Positions 10,092 to 19,385 of a stretch of DNA of 64,000 nt are shown one piece after another; the stretch's first letter is position 1, and every line of letters starts with the position of its first letter. Location of the stretch: the NCBI GenBank assembly GCA_913019975.1, contig CAJWBH010000002.1:1-64000 (forward strand), read 5' to 3'. The stretch is from Thalassolituus maritimus. GTDB lineage: Bacteria; Pseudomonadota; Gammaproteobacteria; Pseudomonadales; Oceanobacteraceae. The notes under the pieces are model-generated. The model did not search any database and was not told the origin of the DNA. It was given only the letters and a program-made list of their open reading frames with translations. A program made the position numbers and the translations under genes.

Positions 10092-11162
10092 TTGATCTTA
10101 TTCCGATATTTATCACGTGAATTGCTCGGCACAATGGGCGCCGTTACGATCGTGCTTCTCATGATCATGATGAGCGGCCGGCTTATCAATCAGCTGGCGT
10201 CCGCGGCTGCCGGTGAAATTCCTCTGGAAGTCGTTTTCTTCACGCTGCTTCTGAGAATGCCGTCGTTCCTCGAAATGATCCTTCCAATGGCGCTGTTTAT
10301 CTCTGTACTGCTGGCGTACGGTCGTATGTATTCAGAGAACGAAATGAGTGTGCTCTCAGCAACTGGGTTTTCTGACCGTCGCTTGTTACTGTTTACGATG
10401 ATTCCTGGCGCGGTCGTGATGGTGATCGTGGGGTCTTTTTCGTTATATCTCAGCCCTCTTGGTGCAGAGAAAATGGAAGATCTGTACGAAAAACAAGCAG
10501 AAATGACCGAGTTTGAGTTACTTGCCCCGGGCCGCTTTCAGAGTATGAAGAAAGGAACCCGTGTCACCTATACCGAATCATTGTCTGACAATAAGACGGT
10601 GATGAACCAGGTGTTCATCGCAGATGGTGATACTTTGATGCTTGCCGAGAAAGGCAGCCAGTATTTCAGTCAGGAAACCGGCTCGCGTTTTCTGGAACTG
10701 CATAACGGTAAGCGTTTTGACCTGGCTGCTGATAGTGCGGAATTGCAGGTGCTCGAGTTCGAGCGTTACGGTGTGAAGATCGCGGATGAATCCGAGGATC
10801 GTCGTAAAGTACGTAAGGATGCGGTAGCCACACTGGATCTTTTGTCTTCGCAAGACCCTAAGTTTCAGGCGCAGTTGCACTGGCGTTTGTCGTTGATTGT
10901 GATGGTGCCTGTGCTTGTGTTGATCGCTTTCCCTCTGTCTAAGGTTAATCCAAGGCAGGGACGCTTTGCCCGTATGTTCCCAGCCATCATTCTGTTTATG
11001 GTCTACATCTCTCTGCTCATCGCTATGCGCGGTATGCTCGAGAAAGAGCGCGTTCCGGCTATGGCTATCTGGGCACTTCATCTAATTTACCTGCTAATAG
11101 GGCTGGCGCTTCTGGTTGGCCCTGAAATTCTCCGACGTCGTCGGGCTGGGAGAGTCCTATGA
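10092..11162 (+). CDS. lptF: LPS export ABC transporter permease LptF
   Basis: Inner-membrane permease of the LptB2FG complex, which extracts lipopolysaccharide from the inner membrane and drives it to the outer membrane. The sequence shows an N-terminal transmembrane segment, two more before residue about 115, a large periplasmic (jellyroll-type) domain and three C-terminal membrane segments. I prefer the TTG at 10092: AGGTG lies 8 bases upstream, and the product then begins MILFRYLSREL, like other LptF proteins. A GTG at 10080 would add four residues (MRHR) with no ribosome site. The stop overlaps the next gene by 4 bp (ATGA), so lptF and lptG are translationally coupled. Confidence 0.94.
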   Translation: MILFRYLSRELLGTMGAVTIVLLMIMMSGRLINQLASAAAGEIPLEVVFFTLLLRMPSFLEMILPMALFISVLLAYGRMYSENEMSVLSATGFSDRRLLLFTMIPGAVVMVIVGSFSLYLSPLGAEKMEDLYEKQAEMTEFELLAPGRFQSMKKGTRVTYTESLSDNKTVMNQVFIADGDTLMLAEKGSQYFSQETGSRFLELHNGKRFDLAADSAELQVLEFERYGVKIADESEDRRKVRKDAVATLDLLSSQDPKFQAQLHWRLSLIVMVPVLVLIAFPLSKVNPRQGRFARMFPAIILFMVYISLLIAMRGMLEKERVPAMAIWALHLIYLLIGLALLVGPEILRRRRAGRVL

Positions 11163-12223
11163 CCCGTCTTGACCGCTACGTTGGTAAAAGCGTCCTGATG
11201 GCCACACTGGTCGTTATTCTGGTGATTGTGGGTCTCGATGCAATTTTTACCTTAGTAGATGAGCTGGATCAGCTCAAAGGCGCCTATGGTTTCGTCGAGG
11301 CGCTTGAGTTCATGGCTCTGAGGCTACCTCGCCGGGCCTACGAGTACATGCCGATGGCGTGTCTGATTGGTTGTCTGGCTGGTCTCGGCGGACTCGCAGC
11401 CAGTAGTGAACTGACGGTGATGAGAGCCGCTGGACTCTCGGTTACCCGTATCATCTGGTCAGTGATTAAGCCGGTTGCGGTATTGATGGTTCTTAGTGTT
11501 GCTTTGGCGGAGTATGCGATTCCTACATTGGAGAGAATGGCTCAGTCTCAGAAGGCGGTGCAACAAGGCAAAGGAGAGCTGCTGTCGAATAAAGGCAAGG
11601 GCTATTGGCACCGTGAGGGTGACCAGTTCATGCGCTTCCGTGCCGTTGAGCCTAATGGTGTTCTGCACGGTATTGCTGTCTTTTACTTCTCGCCAGAAAA
11701 AGAACTGACTCGCGTTGTGCGTGCGGAGAGGGCGATCTTTCAGCGTAGCCACTGGCAGATGCAGAATGTCCGTGAGCAGTTGATTAGCGACGATCAAAGC
11801 AGCGTGACTTCATACGGCTCTAAACGTTGGGATTCCGGACTGACTCCCGAGAGCCTGAGCGTCGTCATGATCGAACCACGCGATATGTCGATCTCCAATC
11901 TGTACGCTTATGCGCAGTATCTGGACGATCAGGATCTCAATGCAGATAACTATCTGTTGTCGTTCTGGAAAAAGGTGACACAACCTCTGAGTACCTTTGC
12001 ACTGGTACTGCTCGGTGCCGCCTTTATCTTTGGGCCATTGCGTCAGGTGACTGCTGGCTCGCGGATCTTTTCAGGGATTCTCGTGGGGCTGGTGTATAAG
12101 TATCTGGAAGAGATGCTGGCACCGGCCAGCATTGTGCTTGGCTTCGCGCCAATTATGGCCAGTATTATTCCCATTGTTCTGAGTGCACTGATCGGAGTGT
12201 ACTTGCTTCGTAAGAGCGGCTGA
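11159..12223 (+). CDS. lptG: LPS export ABC transporter permease LptG
   Basis: 354 residues, the usual LptG length. Second permease of LptB2FG. It begins MTRLDRYVGKSV, has the expected three N-terminal membrane helices, a periplasmic domain (about residues 125-260) and three C-terminal helices, including a typical GAAFIFGPLRQVTAGSRIF stretch. The start codon overlaps the lptF stop (ATGA). The ATPase lptB is not in the window, as usual, because it sits with lptA elsewhere. An RDD protein gene on the other strand ends 6 bp downstream. Confidence 0.96.
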   Translation: MTRLDRYVGKSVLMATLVVILVIVGLDAIFTLVDELDQLKGAYGFVEALEFMALRLPRRAYEYMPMACLIGCLAGLGGLAASSELTVMRAAGLSVTRIIWSVIKPVAVLMVLSVALAEYAIPTLERMAQSQKAVQQGKGELLSNKGKGYWHREGDQFMRFRAVEPNGVLHGIAVFYFSPEKELTRVVRAERAIFQRSHWQMQNVREQLISDDQSSVTSYGSKRWDSGLTPESLSVVMIEPRDMSISNLYAYAQYLDDQDLNADNYLLSFWKKVTQPLSTFALVLLGAAFIFGPLRQVTAGSRIFSGILVGLVYKYLEEMLAPASIVLGFAPIMASIIPIVLSALIGVYLLRKSG

Positions 12224-12229
12224 CGAAAG

Positions 12230-12676
12230 TCAGCTGCCTTTCGGGCGATAAACAATACGTGTCAGCGACGCAATGTCGTGCCAGGTGCGTTCTTTTTTAT
12301 CGATCAGCATCCAGAAATAACCCAGCCCAACAATGGCTAATGAGAAAAAGCCAGTCGCACTGCGCAGTATGCAGTGACTGAGTTTGACGGGTGAGTTGTC
12401 ATTGGTAATCAGATAGATGTTCCAGGCTTTCATGCCAATGGTCTGACCACCACGGCGCCATGAGTGCATGTAGTACAGAAAGCAGATCGTATAAAAGACA
12501 GAGCCGACCATTGCCGGGCTCAGGCGAACCATCTCTTCCTGACCTGTCATTGCCGATATCGCCGTGACCAGCAGCCCCCCCAGAATAATATAGAGAGCAA
12601 GAAGCACCAGCGCATCGTATGCCATGGCTGCAAGGCGACGAACAAGAGATGCGGTAGGGTAGTTTTGTAGCGACAT
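12230..12676 (-). CDS. RDD family membrane protein
   Basis: 148 residues from the ATG at 12676, chosen because AGAGG lies upstream and the product begins MSLQNYPTASLVRRLAAMAY, the normal RDD family start; an ATG at 12745 would add 23 residues. The Arg-Arg-Leu-Ala...Asp core at the N terminus, membrane segments near residues 20-45 and 55-80, and the C-terminal WHD motif (KKERTWHDIAS) are typical. Family function is poorly defined; some members act as ion antiporters or accessory membrane proteins. It is convergent with lptG and divergent from pdxH. Confidence 0.85.
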   Translation of the reverse strand: MSLQNYPTASLVRRLAAMAYDALVLLALYIILGGLLVTAISAMTGQEEMVRLSPAMVGSVFYTICFLYYMHSWRRGGQTIGMKAWNIYLITNDNSPVKLSHCILRSATGFFSLAIVGLGYFWMLIDKKERTWHDIASLTRIVYRPKGS

Positions 12677-12777
12677 GGGGTAAATAACCTCTGCAATCTG
12701 GTAACTGACGCCGGTCAGGACGCGTCCGGATGGGAATGTTAACATAAGCCCAAGACCAAAATTACAGGAGTCATCTT

Positions 12778-13416
12778 ATGGTTGATCTGTTTGATATCCG
12801 TCGTGAATATACGGCCGGGCGATTGGATGAAAATACGGCGGCAGAAAACCCTATGACTCAGTTTCATGCGTGGTTTGAAGAGCAAAAAGCTGCAAGCCCA
12901 GACGAGCCTACCATGATGACGGTCGCCTCCTGCGACAGCGAAGGTCAGCCGTGGCAACGTATTCTCTTATTGAAGAGTTACGATGAAGACGGCTTCGTGT
13001 TTTTCACGAATTACACCAGTAATAAAGCCCGTCACTTCGGGGATAATCCGAAAGCCGCTCTGCATTTTGCCTGGCTGGCTCAGGAGCGGCAGGCCATGGT
13101 TCAGGGAGTGGTGACGAAAATCTCCCGGGAAGAGACCGAAGCCTATTTTCACTCGCGACCTCGCGAGAGTCAGTTGGGGGCCTGGGCATCAGACCAGAGT
13201 GCACCGCTCGGTAACCGCGCTGAACTGGAGGCCCGCTTTGAAAAGCTTAAAAGTGAATACGAAGGGTGTGAAATTCCAGTACCTGATCATTGGGGAGGGT
13301 ATCGTCTGAGCCCTCAGCGTTTCGAATTCTGGCAAGGAGGGGAGGCGCGCCTGCACGACCGTCTGGAATATCTGCATGATGCTAAAGGCTGGACTAAACA
13401 GCGCCTCAATCCTTAA
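12778..13416 (+). CDS. pdxH: Pyridoxamine 5'-phosphate oxidase
   Basis: 212 residues, the same size as E. coli PdxH (218). This FMN enzyme oxidises pyridoxine or pyridoxamine 5'-phosphate to pyridoxal 5'-phosphate in vitamin B6 synthesis and salvage, in the cytosol. Recognisable parts are the RREYTAGRLDE start, QRILLLKSYDEDGFVFFTNY (FMN-binding), SRPRESQLGAWASDQS, PDHWGGYRLSPQRFEFWQGG and the C-terminal RLHDR...KQRLNP. The start ATG has AGGAG 8 bases upstream. Confidence 0.98.
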   Translation: MVDLFDIRREYTAGRLDENTAAENPMTQFHAWFEEQKAASPDEPTMMTVASCDSEGQPWQRILLLKSYDEDGFVFFTNYTSNKARHFGDNPKAALHFAWLAQERQAMVQGVVTKISREETEAYFHSRPRESQLGAWASDQSAPLGNRAELEARFEKLKSEYEGCEIPVPDHWGGYRLSPQRFEFWQGGEARLHDRLEYLHDAKGWTKQRLNP

Positions 13417-13478
13417 TGAGGCTCTTTAGTCAGTCTCCTTAATCCGCCTTTAAGCGGTACTTACTGAACTTTCTGACC

Positions 13479-14396
13479 TCAGAGCCGGCGCATCAGATCG
13501 CGGCTCTGAGTGACGTAATGCCCACCAAAGAGTACGGCATGGTTCAGCAGGTGGAACAGCTGATAGATACCTCTTCTCTCTTCGTATCCCTCCTCGATCT
13601 TACGCACACTCTGGTAGCCCTTATAAAAGGCGTCAGGGAAGCGTCCAAAGAGTTCTGTCATCGCAAGATCAGCTTCGGCGTCGCCGTAGTAGCATGCCGG
13701 ATCGTAGATAACCGGGAGAGACCCGCGACTGTCAGGAATAAAACCGATATTTCCGGACCAGAGGTCACCATGAAGGAGAGATGAATCCGGCTGGTGATCT
13801 TTTAAGGCATTCGAACAGGCATGCAGTACCCGACCTGCACTGGCAAACACATCCCCCTGACTAGCAAGCTCCCGTACCAGAGGTTCAAGGCGCTGCTCGA
13901 CGAAAAAGTCTGACCAGCTATGACGCCAGCTGTTATTCAGCGGTGTAGGACCACAGAATGTGGTCTTGCCGTAGCCGTAGCCCTGATCGCTATGGTTACC
14001 GTGTAGCTTGGCGAGTTCTACTCCCGCTTGTTGCCAGTCTCCGTGCACTGCGAGCGGCAGGTGAGACAACAGGATGTATGAATGACCGTCGACCTCACCG
14101 GTCGCATAGGGAACGGCAGTCCGGATGGCCTGTGTTCTGGCAATTTCAAGGAGGCCTGATACCTCAGCGGCAAATTGTTCACTCGCCAGCCCGGATGCTG
14201 GCTGCATTTTCAGAAAAAAATCGCCTGCTTCGGTGTGAATGACAAACTGCTGCTGCTTACTGTTATTAAGATGCTGGCAATAGTTAAGAATATCGCACGC
14301 GCCGACGGGTAGCTTGCGTTGGTCAATCGCATCGGCAAGCAGGCGAGTGAGCGTGTACTCGGGATTACTGTGCGATGCAGTCTGTGGGAGTGGCAT
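13479..14396 (-). CDS. Fructosamine kinase family protein
   Basis: 305 residues with a protein-kinase-like (APH/fructosamine-3-kinase) fold. The family phosphorylates sugar amines on glycated proteins or small molecules and so helps deglycation (family knowledge). The catalytic loop LLHGDLWSGNIGF and the metal-binding VIYDPACYYGDAEADLAM are both present, with the family WRHSWSDFFVEQRLEPL stretch before them. It is convergent with pdxH and ends about 60 bp from it. Substrate cannot be told from sequence. Confidence 0.92.
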   Translation of the reverse strand: MPLPQTASHSNPEYTLTRLLADAIDQRKLPVGACDILNYCQHLNNSKQQQFVIHTEAGDFFLKMQPASGLASEQFAAEVSGLLEIARTQAIRTAVPYATGEVDGHSYILLSHLPLAVHGDWQQAGVELAKLHGNHSDQGYGYGKTTFCGPTPLNNSWRHSWSDFFVEQRLEPLVRELASQGDVFASAGRVLHACSNALKDHQPDSSLLHGDLWSGNIGFIPDSRGSLPVIYDPACYYGDAEADLAMTELFGRFPDAFYKGYQSVRKIEEGYEERRGIYQLFHLLNHAVLFGGHYVTQSRDLMRRL

Positions 14397-14525
14397 AAGC
14401 AGACACCATTATTTGAACATTTGATCAGTATATATCGCCTTGAAGACGATAATGATGATCAGTTCTCAGAATAGCGTAACCCAGGTAAGGTCGTGTGTGG
14501 GTTTTGTGTACGAAAGTAAACAGGC

Positions 14526-14563
14526 AAAAAAAAGCCCCGAAGCGGTTACTAACCGTCGGGGCC
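14526..14563 (-). terminator. Intrinsic terminator of the tRNA-Met gene
   Basis: Read on the minus strand, GCCCCGACGGTT-AGT-AACCGCTTCGGGGC forms a long hairpin (one internal mismatch) followed by eight T. It lies 12 bp past the tRNA 3' end. Confidence 0.9.
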
Positions 14564-14574
14564 TTAAGAATTCG

Positions 14575-14651
14575 TGGTAGCTATGACTGGACTTGAACCA
14601 GTGACCCCAGCATTATGAATGCTGTGCTCTAACCAGCTGAGCTACATAGCC
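14575..14651 (-). tRNA. tRNA-Met (CAT, elongator)
   Basis: 77 nt, with CCA encoded. The 7-bp acceptor stem (GGCTATG / CATAGCT, first pair G-U), D arm GCTC...GAGC, anticodon arm CAGCA-TTCATAA-TGCTG with anticodon CAT, and T arm ACTGG-TTCAAGT-CCAGT all fold. The sequence resembles the elongator (metT-type) tRNA rather than the initiator, which would lack a paired first position and carry GGG/CCC at the base of the anticodon stem. Confidence 0.97.
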
Positions 14652-14694
14652 ACTTCAAACTTCCTTGGTCGCGTGTGCGTCTCAAGTGGCGCGT

Positions 14695-14722
14695 ATTATG
14701 CCACCATTTTTAACTCTGTCAA
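14695..14722 (-). promoter_or_regulatory. Sigma-70 promoter of the tRNA-Met gene
   Basis: On the minus strand TTGACA (14717-14722), a 16-bp spacer and CATAAT (14695-14700) lie about 44 bp upstream of the mature tRNA 5' end. The -35 is a perfect consensus match. Confidence 0.8.
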
Positions 14723-14774
14723 CAGTTTTTCGTTATGAATTTCAACGGCTTACCGGATATCCGGATTACACGCA

Positions 14775-14830
14775 TAAAAAAGCCCAGAGACTGATAGCAG
14801 AGGCTTTCTCTACCACCGGAATCCGGGCTT
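14775..14830 (-). terminator. Terminator of the cysDN operon
   Basis: On the minus strand AAGCCCGGA and TCTGGGCTT pair (9 bp, one G-T) around a long loop and are followed by TTTT. It lies 26-81 bp past the cysN stop. Confidence 0.65.
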
Positions 14831-14855
14831 TTGGGGTATCAGCATTGACCTGGGA

Positions 14856-16466
14856 TCAGATGATACCTTGCTCCTGCAGGTCGGCGATCAGGTTGTCCAG
14901 AGATTCCTGATCTGCTGCCAGGCTGATATCAGCGCCGTCAGCACCGCCGGCAACCAAAGCAACCAGACCATTCGCTTTCAGAACCTGAGCGGTTTCCGCA
15001 GTAGCAATGCCGGAAACACGGCCCATCTCGTACAGTCGACGATCCAGAGCATCAACGATGTCTTCTGCATTAGCGGCGTTCACTGCAACGATGGCAGGCT
15101 TCTGGTTGAAGCGACGTGCTTTTTCGTCAGCAGACACAGGCGAGGTGTTGCTGCCGTCAGCCGCTGCAGCACCAACGATCATACCAGCACCGATGGTGAC
15201 GTTGCTCAGGCGATCAATAATGATGAAGGCGCCTGTACCCGGGATTTTTCCGTAGGTATCAAATGGAATCGCTTTATCCAGAGACACTTCAACCAGGGCA
15301 ATCTCATTGAGCGCAACTTGTTCAGCAACACTGTGCTCAAGCGTATTCACGTCGATCAGGTGATGGATCTGAGTGAAGGTACCCGTTGTCGCGCTGGAGG
15401 CAAACTTAAGGTCGTAGGGCTTGCCTGGCACCATTGCGCCTTCGGTCATCCAGACGATGTTTGCGTTCAGCTTGCTACCTACTTCTGGAAGGTCATTCGC
15501 TTTAACGATGACGTCACCGCGACTGATATCAATTTCGTCTTCTAGGGTCAGTGTAATCGCTTGACCAACGAATGCTTCTTCCAGATTACCCTCATAGGTG
15601 ACAATGCTTTCGACCTTACTGGTCTTCTGCGATGGCAGTGCCATGATGGTTTCACCGGGCTTGATTGTGCCTGCGGCAATCGTGCCGCAGAAGCCGCGGA
15701 AGTCGAGGTTAGGGCGGTTTACGTATTGCACTGGCAGACGGAAGTTCTCAAGGTTCTTATCTTCGTCGATTTCGACGGTCTCAAGAATCTCCATCAGAGT
15801 CTGGCCTTTGAACCATGTTGAGCGCTCGGAGCGTTCTACAACATTATCGCCGTCCAGGGCAGACATAGGTACAAAGCGGATGTCTTCCAGATTCAGTTTG
15901 CCGGCAAACTCAAGGTAGTCTTCGCGGATTTCATTGAAGCGGTCTTCACTGAAGTCCATCAGGTCCATCTTGTTAACCGCAACTACCACGTGTTTGATGC
16001 CCAGCAGAGAAGCGATAAAGCTGTGACGCTTAGTCTGAGTCTGCACGCCGTAACGGGCATCAATCAGAATAATCGCCAGGTCACAGGTCGACGCGCCGGT
16101 CGCCATGTTGCGGGTGTACTGCTCATGTCCCGGGGTGTCGGCAATGATGAACTTACGCTTGGCGGTAGAGAAGTAGCGGTAAGCTACGTCAATGGTAATG
16201 CCTTGCTCACGCTCAGCGGCGAGACCATCAACCAGCAGGGCCAGGTCGATTTTCTCACCGGTAGTGCCGGATTTAGCGCTGTCTTTTTCGATCGCTGCCA
16301 GCTGATCTTCATAGATCATTTTCGAGTCGTGCAGCAGACGGCCGATCAGAGTGGATTTGCCGTCGTCCACGTTTCCGCAGGTCAGGAAACGCAGCATTTG
16401 TTTGTTTTCGTGCTGCTTCAGGTACTCAAGGATATCGGAAGCAATCAGATCGGATTGGTGTGACAT
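14856..16466 (-). CDS. cysN: Sulfate adenylyltransferase subunit 1 (GTPase) CysN
   Basis: 536 residues. With CysD it makes adenosine 5'-phosphosulfate from ATP and sulfate, driven by GTP hydrolysis, the first step of assimilatory sulfate reduction. The P-loop GNVDDGKST is at residues 31-39, with DTPGHEQY and NKMD further on; EF-Tu-like beta barrels follow. E. coli CysN has 475 residues; this one has an extra C-terminal part (about 451-536) that looks to me like a shrunken, inactive APS-kinase domain of the kind fused in CysNC proteins: [12 protein letters not shown] and the later [12 protein letters not shown] fit, but no P-loop is present. The ATG overlaps the cysD stop by one base (TAATG). 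Confidence 0.96.
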   Translation of the reverse strand: MSHQSDLIASDILEYLKQHENKQMLRFLTCGNVDDGKSTLIGRLLHDSKMIYEDQLAAIEKDSAKSGTTGEKIDLALLVDGLAAEREQGITIDVAYRYFSTAKRKFIIADTPGHEQYTRNMATGASTCDLAIILIDARYGVQTQTKRHSFIASLLGIKHVVVAVNKMDLMDFSEDRFNEIREDYLEFAGKLNLEDIRFVPMSALDGDNVVERSERSTWFKGQTLMEILETVEIDEDKNLENFRLPVQYVNRPNLDFRGFCGTIAAGTIKPGETIMALPSQKTSKVESIVTYEGNLEEAFVGQAITLTLEDEIDISRGDVIVKANDLPEVGSKLNANIVWMTEGAMVPGKPYDLKFASSATTGTFTQIHHLIDVNTLEHSVAEQVALNEIALVEVSLDKAIPFDTYGKIPGTGAFIIIDRLSNVTIGAGMIVGAAAADGSNTSPVSADEKARRFNQKPAIVAVNAANAEDIVDALDRRLYEMGRVSGIATAETAQVLKANGLVALVAGGADGADISLAADQESLDNLIADLQEQGII

Positions 16467-17374
16467 TAGAAGTACCCCTCCTGTTTTTTCTTCTCCATCG
16501 AACCTGATGAGTCGTGGTCAATGGCGCGGCCCTGGCGTTCTGATGTGGTGGTCAGCAGCATTTCCTGAATGATCTCAGGGAGTGTTGCGGCTTCAGATTC
16601 AACCGCGCCAGTCAGCGGGTAACAACCCAGGGTACGGAAACGTACAGATTTCATCTCTGGGACTTCGCCTTCTTCAAGAGGCATGCGGTCGTCGTCGACC
16701 ATAATCAGCATGCCATCGCGCTCGACGACAGGACGCTTGTCAGCAAAGTACAGGGGTACCAGTGGGATATCTTCGAGATAGATGTACTGCCAGATATCGA
16801 GTTCGGTCCAGTTTGACAGAGGGAAAACACGGATGCTTTCGCCTTTGTTTACTTTACCGTTATAGATGTTCCACAGCTCTGGACGCTGGTTCTTAGGATC
16901 CCAGCGGTGTTTACTGTCTCGGAAAGAGTAGACACGCTCTTTTGCACGGGACTTTTCTTCGTCACGGCGGGCGCCACCGAAGGCAGCATCGAACTTGTAC
17001 TTATCCAGGGCCTGCTTCAGCGCCTGGGTCTTCATAACGTCAGTATGCTTTGATGAGCCATGAGTGAACGGGCCAATACCCTGTTCAACGCCTTCCTGGT
17101 TGGTATGAACGATCAGCTCCATACCAATTTCTTTCGCCATCTTGTCGCGGAACTCAATCATCTCCCGGAACTTCCAGGTGGTATCCACGTGCATCAGTGG
17201 GAATGGCGGCTTGCCTGGGTAGAAAGCCTTACGCGCAAGATGCAGCATCACCGCAGAGTCTTTACCGATGGAGTAAAGCATTACGGGGTTATCGAATTCG
17301 GCAGCCACTTCGCGGATGATATGCATACTCTCCGCTTCTAGCTGTTTCAGGTGGGTCAGATTGTAGTCGGTCAT
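16466..17374 (-). CDS. cysD: Sulfate adenylyltransferase subunit 2 CysD
   Basis: 302 residues, identical in length to E. coli CysD. Catalytic ATP-PP-loop subunit of ATP sulfurylase. The PP-loop SIGKDS (residues 35-40), the [16 protein letters not shown] stretch and the C-terminal [14 protein letters not shown] are typical. It is the first gene of the cysDN operon; the 150 bp upstream is AT-rich and probably carries the (CysB-type) control region, but I cannot name a convincing operator. Confidence 0.98.
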   Translation of the reverse strand: MTDYNLTHLKQLEAESMHIIREVAAEFDNPVMLYSIGKDSAVMLHLARKAFYPGKPPFPLMHVDTTWKFREMIEFRDKMAKEIGMELIVHTNQEGVEQGIGPFTHGSSKHTDVMKTQALKQALDKYKFDAAFGGARRDEEKSRAKERVYSFRDSKHRWDPKNQRPELWNIYNGKVNKGESIRVFPLSNWTELDIWQYIYLEDIPLVPLYFADKRPVVERDGMLIMVDDDRMPLEEGEVPEMKSVRFRTLGCYPLTGAVESEAATLPEIIQEMLLTTTSERQGRAIDHDSSGSMEKKKQEGYF

Positions 17375-17527
17375 GGTTGGCCTGTTAGCTCTCTGAAAGG
17401 TATAAAACCGGCAAAATAAATTTGAAGCAAATATACCAAGGCGTGAGGTATATAAAAAGGCGCTATTGATAACAAATAGCTATAACAATATGGTGTTCGA
17501 ATCCATAAATTTCAGAGAGGTTGCGTT

Positions 17528-18163
17528 ATGGGAACAGAGAGGACCGTTGCGATTCCGGGCCCGGAGGGACAGCTTGATGCCCGAGTGATGGAAATCGATG
17601 GTGCCAGGACCGGACTGGTGATGTGTCACCCTCATCCATTATTTTCGGGCACTATGGACAATAAAGTGGTCACAACGGCAGCTCGGGCAGCGAAAGGCCT
17701 GGGGCTGAACACACTCCGGTTTAACTTCCGGGGCGTTGGCAGCAGCGACGGCGAGCATGATCATGGCGTTGGAGAGCAGCAGGATGTCGCCTCAGCCGTC
17801 CGTTATGCGAAAGAAGAGCTTGGTTGGGAGCGGATTATTCTCGCTGGGTTCTCGTTTGGTGCCGGCATGGCCTGTCTGTATGGATGTGATCATGCCGAAA
17901 CGATTGATGGACTGGTTCTGATCGCGCCTGCGGTTCATCACTTCGATGCTCCGACTACTTTGCCGCAGGGAATTGAAACCTGGGTCCTGATGGGCGATGC
18001 CGATGAAGTCGTGCCATTTGATGAAGTCGAGGGGTGGGTGCAGCTGGTGGTTCCTCAACCTCATTGGTTGGTTTTTGAGGGAGCTGGTCACTTTTTCCAT
18101 GGTCGTATTACCGATCTGAAGTCCACCCTGACGGAAGAGTTGTCGGTGTTCGCCGAAGGTTAA
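17528..18163 (+). CDS. Alpha/beta hydrolase (COG2945-type)
   Basis: 211 residues without a signal peptide, so cytosolic. The HPHPLFSGTMDNKVV motif near the N terminus, the nucleophile elbow GFSFGAG, an Asp in MGDADEVVPF and the His in GAGHFFHGR make a Ser-Asp-His triad. The family is close to dienelactone hydrolases and predicted esterases; the substrate is unknown. GAGAGG lies about 8 bases before the ATG. It is divergent from cysD over 153 bp and 106 bp upstream of zapE, on the same strand. Confidence 0.9.
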   Translation: MGTERTVAIPGPEGQLDARVMEIDGARTGLVMCHPHPLFSGTMDNKVVTTAARAAKGLGLNTLRFNFRGVGSSDGEHDHGVGEQQDVASAVRYAKEELGWERIILAGFSFGAGMACLYGCDHAETIDGLVLIAPAVHHFDAPTTLPQGIETWVLMGDADEVVPFDEVEGWVQLVVPQPHWLVFEGAGHFFHGRITDLKSTLTEELSVFAEG

Positions 18164-18269
18164 TAGAAGGAATGTTAAGTAAGGCAGGTGGCTGAGAGCC
18201 GCTTCATTTGCACTTTTGCAGCCCGGGCGGTAAATTTCGCCCCCCGAAAATCCTTATTGGAGAGTGTCC

Positions 18270-19385
18270 GTGTCTACCCCGTGGGAACTGTATCAGGCAG
18301 ATCTGCTGCGCGACGATTTTTCATATGACCCAGCTCAGGAGATGGCGGTAAAGCATCTTCAGCGTCTTTACGATGACCTTGTGGCCGCTGAGCAGCGCCG
18401 TTCAAAACAGGGCGTTCTGGGTAAACTGTCGAAAAAGCTGAGCCGGACAAAGCCTGAACCAGAGAAGGGGATTTACTTCTGGGGCGGCGTGGGCCGCGGC
18501 AAGACTTACCTTGTTGATACTTTCTACGACGCGCTGCCCTTTAAGCGCAAGATGCGCACACACTTCCATCGTTTTATGCAGCGTGTTCACGGTGACCTGA
18601 CGAAGCTTGCCGGAGCCAAGAATCCACTCACTGTGGTCGCTGACCAGATCGCTGAAGAAGCACGGGTCATCTGCTTTGACGAATTCTTCGTGTCTGATAT
18701 CGGTGACGCTATGATTCTTGGTGGCCTGATGCAGGAGCTGTTCGACCGAGGTGTTACTCTGGTCGCGACCTCTAATATCGTGCCTGACGGTCTGTATAAG
18801 GACGGCCTGCAGCGCGACCGGTTTATTCCAGCTATCAAACTTCTCAATCAATTTACCGAAGTAGTTAACGTCGATAGTGGCGTGGACTACCGTTTGCGAA
18901 CACTGGAGCAGGCCGAGCTATACCACTACCCGCTCGATGGCGATGCGAATTCCAGTCTGGAGAAAAGCTTTCAGGGACTGATAGCCGACCCGCGCCATGT
19001 CGAAGCTAACGCCAGCGTTGAGATTCTTGGGCGCAAAATACCGGCGAAAGCCGTGTGTGATGATATTGCCTGGTTCGATTTCTATGCCCTCTGTGATGGA
19101 CCACGTTCACAGAATGACTACATCGAACTCGGCAAACTATTTCATGCCGTTATTGTCTCAGACGTGCCCGCTATGGGCTCGAAGAACGACGACCTTGCGC
19201 GCCGCTTTATCAATCTGATTGATGAGTTTTACGATCGCGGTGTGAAAGTGATTATGTCAGCCGATGCGTCAATCCCTGAGATATACAGCACTGGTAAACT
19301 GGAGTTTGAATTTCAGCGCACGACATCGCGGATGCTGGAGATGCAGTCTCACGATTATCTTGCCCGCGAGCACCGTCCGGACTGA
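18270..19385 (+). CDS. zapE: Cell division protein ZapE (AFG1-like ATPase)
   Basis: 371 residues. AAA+ type ATPase that associates with the Z-ring in E. coli and is related to mitochondrial AFG1/LACE1. Walker A GGVGRGKT (residues 72-79), Walker B VICFDEFFVSDIGDAM and the Arg-containing RFIPAIKLL stretch are visible. I chose the GTG at 18270 because GGAGA lies 6 bases upstream; the earlier GTG at 18264 abuts the ribosome site. The stop touches the convergent SDR gene with no gap. Confidence 0.95.
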   Translation: MSTPWELYQADLLRDDFSYDPAQEMAVKHLQRLYDDLVAAEQRRSKQGVLGKLSKKLSRTKPEPEKGIYFWGGVGRGKTYLVDTFYDALPFKRKMRTHFHRFMQRVHGDLTKLAGAKNPLTVVADQIAEEARVICFDEFFVSDIGDAMILGGLMQELFDRGVTLVATSNIVPDGLYKDGLQRDRFIPAIKLLNQFTEVVNVDSGVDYRLRTLEQAELYHYPLDGDANSSLEKSFQGLIADPRHVEANASVEILGRKIPAKAVCDDIAWFDFYALCDGPRSQNDYIELGKLFHAVIVSDVPAMGSKNDDLARRFINLIDEFYDRGVKVIMSADASIPEIYSTGKLEFEFQRTTSRMLEMQSHDYLAREHRPD

